The notes under the pieces were generated by a model. That model was given only the letters and a program-made list of their open reading frames with translations, was not told where the DNA came from and did no database searches. From contig RWJK01000223.1 in assembly GCA_004335835.1 (NCBI GenBank), positions 1-21,084 on the forward strand: a DNA stretch of 21,084 bases, given 5' to 3'. Positions within the stretch are counted from its first letter, which is position 1. Every line of letters starts with the position of its first letter. Origin of the DNA: Scenedesmus sp. ARA3 (Eukaryota; Chlorophyta; Chlorophyceae; Sphaeropleales; Scenedesmaceae). Shown here piece by piece: positions 1 through 10,713 of the stretch. Both the position numbers and the translations under genes were made by a program.

Positions 1-110
1 CACGCGCGCGCGCGCACCCACATGCGCGCATACACACCCGCATTCGCACCCGCACGCACAACACACGCACGCACGCACGCCCGCACACACGCACACGGCA
101 CCTGCAACAT
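1..110. repeat. CA/CG-rich alternating purine-pyrimidine tract at window edge
   Basis: A low-complexity run of cacgcgcgcg, acacac and gcacgcac units. It would fall inside or beyond the last HGD intron seen here. Alternating CG/CA DNA can adopt Z-form, and such tracts are also common at assembly breaks. Confidence 0.8.
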
Positions 111-212
111 AATGAGGCACAACCACAAGCCACAACAACCACATCACATACTGTAGCAAGCAAGCAAGCTTGCTGACTAGCTGCTTGTGTACATTGTGTC
201 GGCAGCCGCGAA

Positions 213-289
213 CTGGCGTGGCTGACGGCACAGTCAGCACGGTGAACATGTATGGGTGCGTAGGCATAGTCGTACGCCACCGCATTCAA
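213..289 (-). repeat. Degenerate copy of HGD exon 8 3' part in the following intron
   Basis: About 77 bp match positions 438-514 of HGD exon 8, displaced by about 223 bp. Relative to the exon, the copy has substitutions and a net 1-bp insertion in the DHPDPS codons, and the donor GT has become TT, so it can be neither an in-frame exon nor a donor. It lies downstream of the exon in transcript sense, inside the intron that runs off the left edge. Confidence 0.85.
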
Positions 290-437
290 GGGACACGGAA
301 CCACACTCACCCCAGCCGCATGCACACCCAGCAATTGACAACGCGGGCAATACACACAAGGCCTTGATGCACACATCCACTGTCACCACGCGCACTCCAT
401 GCACACACCAGCTATCTATCTGTCAGCAGCCGCGCAC

Positions 438-3411
438 CTGGCGTGGCTGAGGGCACAGTCAGCACGGTGAAGATGGATGGGTCGGGGTGGTCGTACGCCA
501 CCGCATTCATGGGGCAGAAGCGGCTCAGGTCGTACTTGAAGGGCGCGTAGTTGCCGTGCCACGCCACCACATTGAAGGGCGAGAAGTTCTGCGGTGCAGG
601 ATATACAAAGGATATACAAAGTTTGTGTAATACAGGGCCGAGCAGCAGATGTAAGCAGCGACGCAGCCAAGATCTTGAGGACTAAAGCAGCGCAAATTAC
701 AACAGTGTTGCTAAGGCACCAATAGCAACACAGCACCGCACCTGTGTTGCTGCGAAGAGCTGGCCCTGGAACTTGTGCATGACTGTGTAGGGCGCCTCCA
801 GCTCCTCAAACCAGGCAGTGGGGTACTGGAAGTCGCGCGGGTTGGCCAGGCCGTTGGACCCTGCAGCGCACAGCAGCAACGCAACACAACCCAGCATTGG
901 CATTAGCATAGCACAGCGGCAGGTGAGGCGTTGATTCGAAGATAGGCGAGGCAATGCAGCTCTACTTACAGCTGCAGATGCGGCAGCTCCAGCACAGGTG
1001 CGCTGCGGCCCTCAATGTGGCAGCAGCAATCACAGCGCCAGGCCACCACACCCCAACGGCCACATGGCACCTCCCAATCCTGCTCAAGCAGCAGGCTGGG
1101 CTGGCTTGCTCAACAACAACACAGTGCACCTCCACAGCCACAGGTTTTGAAGACAATACATAAAGCAGACAGATGAAGAAGCTCAATGTCCGCACCGCGC
1201 GCTGCTCACCAATAGGCCCCAGGTCAGGCAGGCAGAAGTGGCCCTGGAACACCTCCAGCACATAACCCCGTGCATTGCCGTCCATCAGCGCCACACTGAA
1301 GCGGATGCCGCGGGGGATGACAGCAATCTCCCCTGGTGACACCTCAAGCAGGCCACACTCTGTGGTCAGCAGCAGCCCACCTGGGTGCACATGCAGCAGC
1401 AGCAGCAGCAGCAGCAGGCGTGCTTAGCACATGCGTGTGCCTCGCCCTGCATCAAACAGCTAGCATGCGATGGATGCCAACAGGCGAGCACGCATGCGCA
1501 GGACCCATGCAGCGCTGTGATGTCGTGCATCTGCTTACATCAACCAGCACTGCAAAACATAGCTGGCATGGCGATACACAGGCGCATCCCCCCTACTATC
1601 CCCCAGCTGTGTCAACTTGTCGTGCCCTCGCTGCCATCAAGCAGCAAAAGCATCAAATTGCTGCGATGCGATGCATTGTGTTATGCTGCGCTGCACTACG
1701 CTGCACTGCACTAAGCTGCGCCGCACTGCTCACCCTGCTGCGGCACCAGCAGCATGTCGCCGTCTGCGCTGGCCAGGCAGCAGTGCTCCATGGAGGTGTT
1801 GGCGGTGTACATGTGGATGGCGTAGCCCGTCTTGGCCTCCGCACTGCAAAGTAACACCCAAAGTAACACACAAAGTAACACACAGAGTAACGCACACAAG
1901 CAGCAGATGCGAGGCATGACACACCGCTAGGTTCAGAACATGTAGCGGCCCAGAAGCTCAGACCACAGCAATAAGGAACCAGCCATGCACTGTGCGTTGC
2001 GCAGCACACAAAATGTACTGCTGCTGAGACGTAGCCGCATGCTCAATCGTGCATGCATTGCCAACAACCAACCAAGGCACATACGAGCAGCCCTGCGCAT
2101 GTTGGTGTGCAAATATGCTGGTGCGGGTGTGCAGCCACACATACTGCCTGCGCATGCATGCGCACGTGCTGTCAAAAGGCGGCTGCTGCTGCTGCTGCTG
2201 TGGCGCTGCTGCCAGCACACCTGCCAGCGCCACACATGGTGAAGAGGCCCCTTATAAAGTCAACCGGCTCTGCTGGGATGGGCAGCGGGCGCCAGCGCAG
2301 CTGTATGAATGTAGGCAGGGCAGGGCACGGCAAAGCAGGCACCAGTGTTACCTGACTTGTTGGTCGCGCATATGCGCATGTTTGGCACCTGGGCATTTGT
2401 GACCAAACCTCCAGACGCACACAGTGCAAAATCCACTTGCTTGTAGTGCCACCCGGCACACATACAGCAACGCAGTGCAGTGTATGCACTGCATTGCACT
2501 TGTACAAGTACTGATCGCTTGCTGACGCTGACCCAACACTGATATGCGCAGCAGTTGGCAGCCACTGGCAGCTGCTGGATGCGCAAGCAAGTGGCTCTGG
2601 CTGCTGGCGGTTGAGCGGGAGCACATGTTGCCGAGCGACTTCTGCTGCAGCTGCAACTTATGTATTCATTCACTATTACTAATACTACTAACACTACTTA
2701 AAAACTACTATCAGTGATATCAAGCTCACCTGGTTGGGTGTGACCACCCCCAAGCTGAAGTCTGCAGTGAGCTGCTCTGCTGGGAAGTTCAGCGGGTGGA
2801 AGGGCTCATGTGTGACAGAGGGCCGGATGCGGTACAGCCAGCTGCGCTGCTGCTCCCTGGTGCAGCAGTTGCGCGCGTGTATGTACCACACGCAGCACAA
2901 CAGCGCAGCATGATGCTGGGGGAGACTGCGCAAGGTGCATGTGGAGTGCTGTTGCGCATGCATGGATGCAGTTGCCTGTAGCGGGGCAACACAGCAAGTA
3001 CTGGGTCTGGCACTCCTGCCAGGAGTGCTGCTGCTGCCAGGAGTTGAAGCTAAGGCATGTTGTGATGTACAGTTCTGTAAAGCGTGCTGGAAAGCATTGC
3101 TCAGCTGGAAAGCAGCACTGCACATGCTGAACAGCTGCTGCTGCACCACCCGCATGACCATCCTGCACTCACTTCCTAGGCACTGTGAAGGCAGTGCCCG
3201 AGATCTGCTCCGCATATAGGTTGTAAGGACAGTGCAATGGGTTGTTCTGGCCTGCAGTTGCAACCCTAAGCATGAGCAAACCGAACAGCAAACTGGCCAG
3301 GCAGTTGACACAACAGTGCTGCTGCTCCCGCCCACCCTCTGGCAGTGCGCCCGGCAGAGCTTCGCTGGCGAACTCGTTGCCGAACCCGGACTGGTAAGCT
3401 AGTTTCTTCAT
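438..3411 (-). CDS. HGD: Homogentisate 1,2-dioxygenase, N-terminal two thirds (8 exons, 3' end outside window)
   Basis: The enzyme opens the homogentisate ring to 4-maleylacetoacetate in tyrosine catabolism and competes with plastoquinone and tocopherol synthesis for the same substrate. Exons, in transcript order, are 3411-3336, 3251-3173, 2856-2730, 2300-2221, 1843-1734, 1380-1210, 860-742 and 588-438. All junctions are GT-AG and phase-consistent, giving 304 codons of a family usually near 440-450 aa. Family signatures seen include [91 protein letters not shown] and [12 protein letters not shown]. The His of DHPDPS corresponds to catalytic His292 of human HGD. The iron ligands (human His335, Glu341, His371) lie in the missing C-terminal part. 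ATG at 3411 is chosen because the frame upstream has no other ATG before a stop near 3520; no targeting peptide is visible, so a cytosolic enzyme is inferred. The last exon ends in phase 1 with donor CAG|GTGCGC. Confidence 0.93.
1676..1731. repeat. GCTGCRCTRC-type short tandem repeat beside the HGD exon 5 donor
   Basis: Irregular 5- and 10-bp units of gctgc, gctgcactac and gctgcgccgc lie in the intron immediately after exon 5. This is simple slippage sequence with no coding content. Confidence 0.6.
1844..1893 (-). repeat. Tandem 11-12 bp repeat that forms the HGD exon 5 pyrimidine tract
   Basis: Four head-to-tail units read as GTGTTACTTTG on the minus strand and end directly at the TTTGCAG acceptor of exon 5. 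The repeat therefore multiplies the pyrimidine-rich tract of a 3' splice site. Confidence 0.75.
3010..3028. other. Perfect 9-bp inverted repeat in HGD intron 2
   Basis: The sequence gcactcctg-c-caggagtgc is a hairpin with a single-base centre. It lies inside the 316-bp intron between exons 2 and 3. No function is evident. Confidence 0.5.
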
Positions 3412-4189
3412 GTCGTGCTTCTCAGAGGTTAGTGGATTGCGCGCTGGCAAGCTTACGAGGCGAGGGTTGTTCTGGTTGCAGACGTGCGAGCGTTTGCTGA
3501 CGATGAAAGCTTGCTGTGCGAGTACTTACAGCCACCCGTTGAACTCTGATCAAGACTTCAGCTGTCACCGTCATGGTGGCACAGCTATGAATACGTGCCT
3601 GCCTTGTCAGCTATTGCTGAGTCAGGGACATGCAGTCACACCATCTGCTGCTTGGCACACCCTCGGACACACGTGAGCAGTTACACTTGCCACACATTCG
3701 GCCATCTTCTGAACAGCCAAAAGATAACAGCAGCTGCTAAGTTGCCGGCAGCACAGCGCACACACCAGGCAAGCCACCCAGCCCTGCATGAAGCAGCAAC
3801 AGCAGCAGACACAGGTTGACATCAGTCAGTTGGAAAGGCGCGGCAGCATGCATTTAATGTGTCACAAGCCGCATGCATGATGAACCTGACCTGTCAGCAG
3901 CGCAGAATAGCACTGCGACGCAACCACGCAGGGAGTCGTCAAGAGAACACACATGCACAGCAGCAGCACCCTCCTGCACCGCTTTCCTGCAAGCCATATG
4001 GCATCCCTTTTGCTGCTCAGTAAAGCCCAGCAATGCTGCTCTTGCAACGCACCCAATACACGCCAGTCCTGAACCACAAAACACCATCCCCGCATGCTCA
4101 GCTCGCTGCTGCTGCCGCTGACCACCCTCCCAATCCCTGGCCTCACCTGCACACTCTGCTGCCACGCCTCAAGCTGCCGCAGCAGCAGC
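3412..4189. other. Intergenic: HGD promoter/5' UTR and eL15 3' UTR
   Basis: This 778-bp tail-to-head gap lies between two minus-strand genes. It must hold the HGD promoter and the eL15 3' untranslated region. I find no convincing coding exon and no TATA box that I would trust. Confidence 0.6.
3681..3685 (-). terminator. Candidate TGTAA polyadenylation signal for eL15
   Basis: The minus strand reads TGTAA here, the first such motif after the eL15 stop codon, about 505 bp downstream. TGTAA is the known poly(A) signal of volvocine green algae. A second copy lies at 3526-3530. The assignment is inferred. Confidence 0.35.
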
Positions 4190-4431
4190 TTAGCGGTAGC
4201 GGCGCAGGCTGGGGTTCTGGTTGCGGCGGTACGCGCCGCGCACGCTGGGGCGCGCCTTGCAGTAGCGGTGGCCCTTGCCGCGCAGTCCACGGTACTTCTG
4301 GCCGGCGCTGGTCAGGCCGCGCAGCTCGCGGTGCTTGTGCACCGGGTTGCAGATCCAGTTGGCGCGGGCGTCCTGCGGGAGCAAAAAATGAGAGGATGAC
4401 AGTATTGAGACTAAGCAGGCATAAGGTTGAA

Positions 4432-4463
<32 letters not shown>

Positions 4464-6856
4464 TTATTCCCTGCTGCTGCATACACATGCAACCCTGAGG
4501 CAACCGCCGTGTCGTCCTGCCCTGCCGCACCCTGGTGCCAACCCCCTGGTGCTACGCTGTCCTGCCTGCCTCCGCAGCAAATTGCTAATCATAATGCTAT
4601 GCTATCCTGCTGCGCTCCTCCCTGCTGCTGTCTTTGCTGTCCTGCTGCTGTCTCTGCTACCACCCTTTTCTCACTGCGCCGTGTTTTCTGCTGCTCTGCA
4701 TTGCCGCACCCCTTGCTGCACCCTGCTGTGCTGCTGCACGCTGCCCTGCCAGGCTGCCCCTGCAGTACTGCTGCTGTGCTGTGCCGCAGCGCAGGCTGCT
4801 GTGGCGTGCGGGGATCTGCTGAGCTCAGTGCGGGCTGCTGGGTGCAGGGCCTGTTGTTTTCCTTGTCCTTGCCACTCACGTTGCGCACTGCGTTGTGGTT
4901 GGGGTCCACCATGATGACCTCAAAGTACTTGTAGGTGGAGTCCTGCAGCAGCAGCAGCAGCAGCAGCATCAGGGTCAAACTCACATCCGTCACACGTGCT
5001 CGTGATGCCATGAATAAGCAGCATCCTGTTGAGGGCTGCCGCTTTCCCCACTGCTGCTGCGCACTGCGAGACTAGACCTATGTGTGATGCCACCGTTTCG
5101 CTGAGCCAGCATGCAGACAGCAACAGGGCCAACAGCAAGGCGCTTGCACTGCTGCTGTAGACACCTCCTACACTCTGCCAAGGCCTCCTGCTTGCTGTAA
5201 TACCCATGCAGGCTAGCAGAGAGTAATGTGTTGTATAGCAGATCTGCAACTTGCAGACCGCTACCTTGCACGCATACCGGCAAGCACTGCACAACCACAC
5301 ACCCCACACGCCCCACACTCGCTGCTGGCCAGACGCCTACCTTTGCGCACCTGGTTCACCCAGTAGCTGTTGAGGTACTTTGCACGCATACACCCACACA
5401 GACCCACACACGCACACTGGCTGGTGGCCGGCAGACGCCTACCTTTGCGCACCTGGTTCACCCAGTTGCTGTTGAGGTACTTTGCACGCGTACACCCACA
5501 CTCAGACCCACACACGCACACTGGCTGGTGGCCGGCAGACGCCTATCTTTGCGCACCTGGTTCACCCAGTAGCTGTTGAGCACGCGCAGGGAGCCGCACT
5601 TGCGGCCCACGCGCTCCTCCGCCATGGAGCGGTGGTTGCGGTTGGGCTTCAGCTGCGTGATACCCTGGTTCACGGGCTTGCCGTACACGATACCCTGCAG
5701 GACACAGGCGGCGCAGCAGACGACAGACACGTGAGGTGATGCAGCAGACGATGCAGATGTGATCTTCGTCCGCTGGCTTGCCGTACACGATACCCTGCAG
5801 GAAGCATGTGGCGCAGCAGACGGCGCATGTGAGATGTGCAGCAGACGGTGCAGATGCGATCTTGGTTCGCTGGCTTGCTGTACACGATACCCTGCAGGAA
5901 ACATGTTGCGCATGTAAGACCATGCAGCAGATATACAGACGTGATACCCTGGTTCACGGGCTTGCCGTACATAATGCCCTGCAGGAAACAGACGGCGCAG
6001 CAGACGGCGCACGTGTATGCATGTTTGTCAGTACTAGTGGCCGTGCCATTCACAAGCATGTGTTGGTGGTTGTATCAGCAGCACGCTGCCACAGCTGTTG
6101 CTGAGAGGTAAAAGGTGTGCTGCTTCAGTTACTCTGCATGTGCCACAATTCATGATGGCGGTCATAGCACAGCTGTCATAGCAGAGCTACTGCTGCACAC
6201 TGTTGCTGCTGTGCACCTGCCGAGGCAGGCTCGAGTTCCTGCTCCTGCTGCCACTGCTTTTCCCAACAGCAAGCTGTTGACCACAGCCCACGCTGTGTTC
6301 TCGTTTGATAGACAGCTGCTGCAGCCCAAACAGCCCCAGCGTGTGGATGCTGCTGCTGCTACTGCTGCTACTGCTGCTTTGCTGCTCCTACGAGTGCTTC
6401 TGTGTGCCTGCTGCGCCAGCTGCTGACCTTGTGCACAGGCCTCTTGCGGCCACCGCGGCGCACGCGCACACGGTACACGCAGAAGCCCTGCTTTGCCTTG
6501 AAGCCCATGCGCCTGGCCTTGTCAGGGCGGGAGGGCCTTGACAGGCGCACAATGCCTGGCAGCTGGCGGAACTCCCAGCACCGCACGCGCAGCAGGAAGC
6601 GGAGCACATCGCTCTGCTTCTTCCTCCACAGCTCCTCGACGTACTGCGAGAGCAGAGCAAGCGACAGATGGCGGTGAGGGTGGGTTGCAAGCCTGCACTG
6701 CTCCAGCACTCACATGCTACCAACAACTTGAACATAATAGCTTGTGTCAAACTAGTTGCGAAGATCTGTGGTATGCAGCGCTCCAGTGTGAAGCGGCCGG
6801 CTGCTTCTGCTGCAGGGCAGCAGAGACGGCGGCAGGCCTACCTTGTATGCGCCCAT
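4190..6856 (-). CDS. RPL15: 60S ribosomal protein eL15 (complete, 5 exons, 204 aa)
   Basis: This is a structural protein of the large cytosolic ribosomal subunit. Exons in transcript order are 6856-6842 (MGAYK), 6643-6428, 5694-5557, 4942-4880 and 4372-4190, with the TAA stop at 4192-4190. All introns are GT-AG and all junctions are phase 0. The spliced length is 204 aa, the usual eukaryotic eL15 length. Signatures include [35 protein letters not shown], the basic [11 protein letters not shown] stretch, [54 protein letters not shown] and the C-terminal SLRRYR. The splice sites of exon 3 are surrounded by tandem copies of that exon's two edges; only the copies contiguous with the exon body give this protein. 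A five-codon first exon is common for algal ribosomal protein genes. Confidence 0.96.
5330..5590 (-). repeat. Tandem array copying the eL15 exon 3 donor edge (3 copies, period about 103 bp)
   Basis: The real exon end at 5557 is followed in the intron by two further copies of the last ~24 exon bases, coding NSYWVNQ or NSNWVNQ, plus the donor and about 80 bp of intron. The copied exon edges end at 5453 and 5351. All three donors read CAG|GTGCGCAAAG. Using a distal donor would retain about 104 or 206 bp and shift the frame. Confidence 0.9.
5650..5990 (-). repeat. Tandem array copying the eL15 exon 3 acceptor edge (4 copies, period 87-100 bp)
   Basis: Besides the real acceptor (exon start 5694), the intron has copies whose exon-like parts start at 5794, 5891 and 5978. 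They encode [22 protein letters not shown] and [13 protein letters not shown] beside the true [13 protein letters not shown]. Every copy retains the CTGCAG acceptor. The copy farthest upstream in the transcript, ending at 5978, preserves the longest match to the exon, about 38 bp. Confidence 0.92.
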
Positions 6857-7513
6857 CCTGACAGCGGTAAGCGTCCTATCGGCTTACGCCTAAGAAAAGA
6901 GGGAGGTGCTCACTGCTGCGTCCGGTGACATCGATTGCTGGGAAGAAGTTGAGCGGGCAGAAAGAACAACAGCACTGGCTGTTTTGTGCGAAATGTGCTG
7001 CAGCTAAAAGCAGGAGTAGTTAATCGCTGTAAAAGGTCAGTGTCCCGAACACCGTTCAAACTTCAGCAGCGTGCCCAGGTTGGAGACTGAGTTGACAGAA
7101 CTTGGCACTTGCAGCGTACGGAGAACGCTAGCCTTTGTACTTTGCGCTGCAAACTCATAAAGATATGATCATGTTTTCCAGAGTAATGTGATCATGTGTC
7201 GTGCCGAGTCAACCTGTAAATCAACCGGCCCACCCTAGAACAATTGTCAGTGCACCAGCAAGCTGCACGCTGGACTCCTATGGAGACAGCAGGCAGGCAG
7301 CAGTTGCCTCAGAGGCAATTTCTTGTCTTGCTCAAGGTGAGCAGGAATGAAACAGCAATGTAGAGTATGCAAGAGCGGCCAGTTGAGCACATCTGTCTCT
7401 GTCTCAGCCTGAGTCAGGATCACTGATACCACGTCCCCAGCCAGTCTACTGCCCCAGCAAAACAATGCTGGCACAGCAATGGGTGCCACGGTGCAACTGT
7501 CACTCTAACGAAT

Positions 7514-7569
<56 letters not shown>

Positions 7570-8303
7570 GCCAACCTCGAGTGACGGAGCTGCCGAGTCA
7601 ATTGCAGCCTGTAGGAATGTTGCAGCAGCTGGCGTCGCTATGTTGCTGCAGCCCCGTCAAAGTGCTGGGCAGCCGATGGTATCCTGCTGCTGTTATCTGT
7701 GTGTTAATAGGTGGATGGTTGTTGTTCAGCCCAACATGCACTCATAACAACTGTGCATATGGAACGAGTCCAAACTAGTGTGCTCATGCACACACAAGCA
7801 ACTCATATGCATATGCACTAGGTCATTTACTCACCATCAAAACTTATTCATGGGACTTAATATGCCGGCTAATGTGCAGCAGTGCATGCACTCTCCAGAA
7901 AATACAGACACCTCCATCATGGGTACACCGCAGCTTTGCGTCAACGAGAGCAGCCATTGACAATGCGCTGCCACCCTGCCGGACACAGAGCTATAGTTCA
8001 GTTGACCAGAAGCAGCTGACCGCGCAGCTGCAGCCGTCACATGCTCGCTGCAGCTGACTGCACAACTGCTGCTGCCGCATCTGGCACACAGCAGCCGTCA
8101 CTGCACCTGCTGCTGCCACGTCTGGCACACAGCAGCCATCACTACACCTACTGCTTTCCACTTTCCTGCCCGCAGCAGCCGTCACCGCAGCTGCGGCTGC
8201 CGCATCTGGCACACAGCAGGCGTCACAGCACCTGCTGCTGCCACGTCTTGCACGCTGCAGCCTTCACCGCGTCCGCTGATTGCCTCTTTCCTGTAGCAGC
8301 CGG
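6857..8303. other. Intergenic: eL15 promoter/5' UTR and RAP gene 3' UTR
   Basis: This 1.45-kb gap lies between two minus-strand genes. It contains a CAG microsatellite and a 41-bp minisatellite, listed separately. I see no exon chain with conserved protein sequence. The short open frames inside lack recognisable motifs. Confidence 0.6.
7518..7568. repeat. (CAG)17 microsatellite
   Basis: Seventeen uninterrupted CAG units in the intergenic region upstream of eL15. Not part of any gene I can support. Confidence 0.95.
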
Positions 8304-8310
8304 TCATGGC
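8031..8310. repeat. About 41-bp minisatellite adjoining the RAP stop codon
   Basis: Six to seven imperfect units of the form cagccgtcac...ctgctgctgcc...ctggcacacag. The last unit, starting at 8298, overlaps the RAP stop codon at 8304-8306. On the minus strand several units repeat a TGACGGCTGCTG core resembling the stop region TGACCGGCTGCTAC. The array would make up the 3' UTR of the RAP gene. Confidence 0.8.
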
Positions 8311-10311
8311 GACTGCTCCTGCTGCAGCGCCTGCTGGATCCAGTCCGTCAGCTGCTGCTCCCTCAGTTCCTGCAAGCACTTGTCCCAGTCGCTGGCCCTG
8401 ATCACCACCAGCACATAGTCGCGCGCAGCGAGCGCCCTGCAGCGATACAGTGGGCGGCAGACACAACATTACTGATCACAGTCTTCTTGCGGTATTGTTG
8501 CGGTACAGCGGCACAGCCGACACAACTTACTGGTCACCACTGTCGTGTAAAGCAACTTGGGTGTGTTGTGTTGTGTGAGCGCTCCCGTGCTTGTTGTGGC
8601 AAGATGCTGGTCAAGTGCATGATGGGGTAATGACCAGCCGCAGTGCCTCAATCACTCTGCAGCGCCACCATGCCTACAGCTAGCTGCAACTGATTTGCAA
8701 GCTGTTGCAAGTCAGCGGCTGCAGCCAACGCAGTGCATATGTTTCCTTTCAGCAACACAATCAAGGGAGGTTTGACGCACGCCGCGTGCGGCATACATGA
8801 CACGTGCATGCCCATATGTCAGATGTCACAATGTTTGTCACGCGCGCGCACCTGTTGCGGTACAGCACGCGGCCTGTCGGCTGCTGGTCTGGGTAGCGAT
8901 AGTGCTGCGGCCCATCCACCTCAATCACCACCTGCCGCCCGCATGCTGACGTGAACACCATGTCTGTCAGGCACATGGCATCCTCATGCAGCAACACCTC
9001 TTCCCGCACAGACTTGGGCATCACCAGGCTACTGGGCAGCTGCTGCACTGCTGCAGCAACGCTGCTCTGCACGTTGCTGATCTGCCGGCCTGACGTGTCA
9101 GGGTGCCGCCGCTGCAGCAGCTGCTTCCAGTGCTCCTGGCACTGCTGCAGCTGCTGCGGCGACAGGCTGCCTGCTAAGCCCTGGCCGTCTCCCAGCTTCT
9201 GGTCACGCAGCCACATGTGCACCAGGTACACCACCCGCATGTCATACGGCGTGAAGCTGCTCCACTGCAGCCCAGCATCAAACATACCGCGCACAAGCTG
9301 CTGCACCCGGCCGCTGTACTGACCATAGCCCAGGACAGCCGTCGCCCACAGCAGGTTCAGCAGCTGCCGCAGCTGCTTCTGCTGCCACTCCGACGGCGCC
9401 TGCCCCTGCCGCGGCTGCTGCTGCTGCTGCTGCTGCTGCTCAGCCTGCTGCCACACCGCTTCCAGCAGCTGCGGCCCCTGCGGCGTGATGCCCAGCATAG
9501 CCAGCGCCTGCGCTGCATCCCCTAGCAGCTGCTCATCCATCACCTGCACCAGCTGCCGCCTTTCCTCCTCCGCTGCAAAAGCCTCCAGCAGCTCCATTGG
9601 CAGCACATCCAGCTGCGCACACGCTTGCAGGCACTTGACCGCACAGCGCGCTGCCACTTGCCGCTCCACTTGCGGCAGCAGCGCAGCCGCCGCAGCCGCC
9701 AGCTGTGCAATGGCCTGCAGTAGGCTTGGCTCATGCCACTGGCCAATCTGCTTGCCGCCTGCTGTGCCGGTGTTCCTGGTGTTGAGCATCAGCTGCCGCA
9801 TCGACGACAGGATGTACACACTGTTCTGCAGCAGCTGCACCAGCTGCTGCTGCTGCTTGGCGGAGCCCTGCTGCTGCTGAGCAAAGGCCTGCGGCTGCTC
9901 GCGTGCGATGTCTGCTGCTCGCTGCGTCAGCGCTGCCAGCTGCGCAGAGGGTGGCAGCACGCGGCCTGCCGCCATGCCCGCGACTACCCTGTTGACCTGA
10001 GCTGCGTGGCTAATGGCAGCTGGGCTCGCTACAAACCGCTGTGTGCCCTCCCATAGAAGCTGGCTCTGGCCTGAACTAATGCCGCCCAGGGCGCCCCTTG
10101 CTGTGCCCAGCACCCAGATAATGTTGCTGAGCAGCCAGCAGCGCTGGTCATCTGAGCAAGACTGCTGCAGCAGCCACCTGCCATGCCGCTGGTATGCTTC
10201 TAGCAGCTGCTGCAGCAGCTGCAGCTCCCTGGCATAACCGTGCTGCAGCTGCCGGCCTGTTGCGGGAGCAGCTGCCTCAGGCTGGAAGTCATCCTCTTCA
10301 AACCCATCTGC

Positions 10312-10353
<42 letters not shown>

Positions 10354-10551
10354 CTTGTCCCGCAGTATGTAAACTGCCATCCTGAATGTCACGCTGCCGA
10401 AGATGTACTCGGTGATGAGACCGGGCCGCAGCTGGAACAGAGCCAGCAGCTGCTGTGTGTCGGCTGCGTTGACATACTCATAGACAGTGCCGGCAGTGAG
10501 ACTGCGCACTTCCTCGTGCACCTCCGGGTCAGGTTGCACCTGCAGCAGCAT
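8304..10551 (-). CDS. RAP-domain protein, probably organelle RNA-binding
   Basis: Two exons, 10551-8852 and 8436-8304, join as AACAG|GT...GCAG|GGCG and give 610 aa from the ATG at 10551. The C-terminus is a RAP domain (about residues 520-600): the core VVIEVDGPQHYRYP and GRVLYRNR joins across the intron to ALAARDYVLVVIRASDW. The body is helical and Gln-rich, with segments such as SNIIWVLGTARGA, AAQALAMLGI and LLNLLWATAVLGYG that resemble the weak repeats of algal RAP/FASTK-like proteins. There are Gln runs near residue 70 and near residue 380. RAP proteins act in chloroplast or mitochondrial RNA processing or translation; the target RNA cannot be deduced. The start is uncertain, because this ATG sits within a plausible acceptor (CTGCTGCAG|GTG at 10539) and a targeting exon may lie upstream. 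Confidence 0.85.
10314..10350 (-). repeat. CAG repeat coding a Gln run in the RAP protein
   Basis: About twelve CAG codons in frame, coding a Gln run followed by EADGFEEDD. A second, shorter interrupted run lies near 9417-9440. Confidence 0.9.
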
Positions 10552-10713
10552 AGTTCAAGGAGGCAGTGATCGTTAGTTCTCCAAAGTATCCTTTGCAGGC
10601 GAAGGCCGGGAGCAATGAACTATGCACACACAGCGCAGCTAACAACTGCATCAATCTCGTGAGCTACGGCTGAGCTGACCGCATGCTGTATAGCTGCCAG
10701 CATGCAGAGTCAC

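Noticed and set aside
3412..3450. N-terminal extension of HGD from TTG at 3450
   Set aside because: A nuclear gene should start at ATG. No in-frame ATG precedes 3411 before a stop, and [13 protein letters not shown] fits the family start.
4033..4914. Open frame of 293 codons on the plus strand, rich in Cys, Leu and Ala
   Set aside because: It is antisense to eL15 exons 4-5 and their intron. Its composition comes from reading CTG/TGC-rich DNA, and the minus-strand eL15 is unambiguous.
4190..6856. Possible intronic snoRNAs in the ribosomal protein gene
   Set aside because: I looked for paired C (TGATGA) and D (CTGA) boxes in the introns by eye and found no convincing pair. A dedicated snoRNA search would be needed to exclude one.
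7247..7489. Minus-strand 80-codon open frame upstream of eL15
   Set aside because: No recognisable motif, no supporting splice sites and ordinary intergenic composition.
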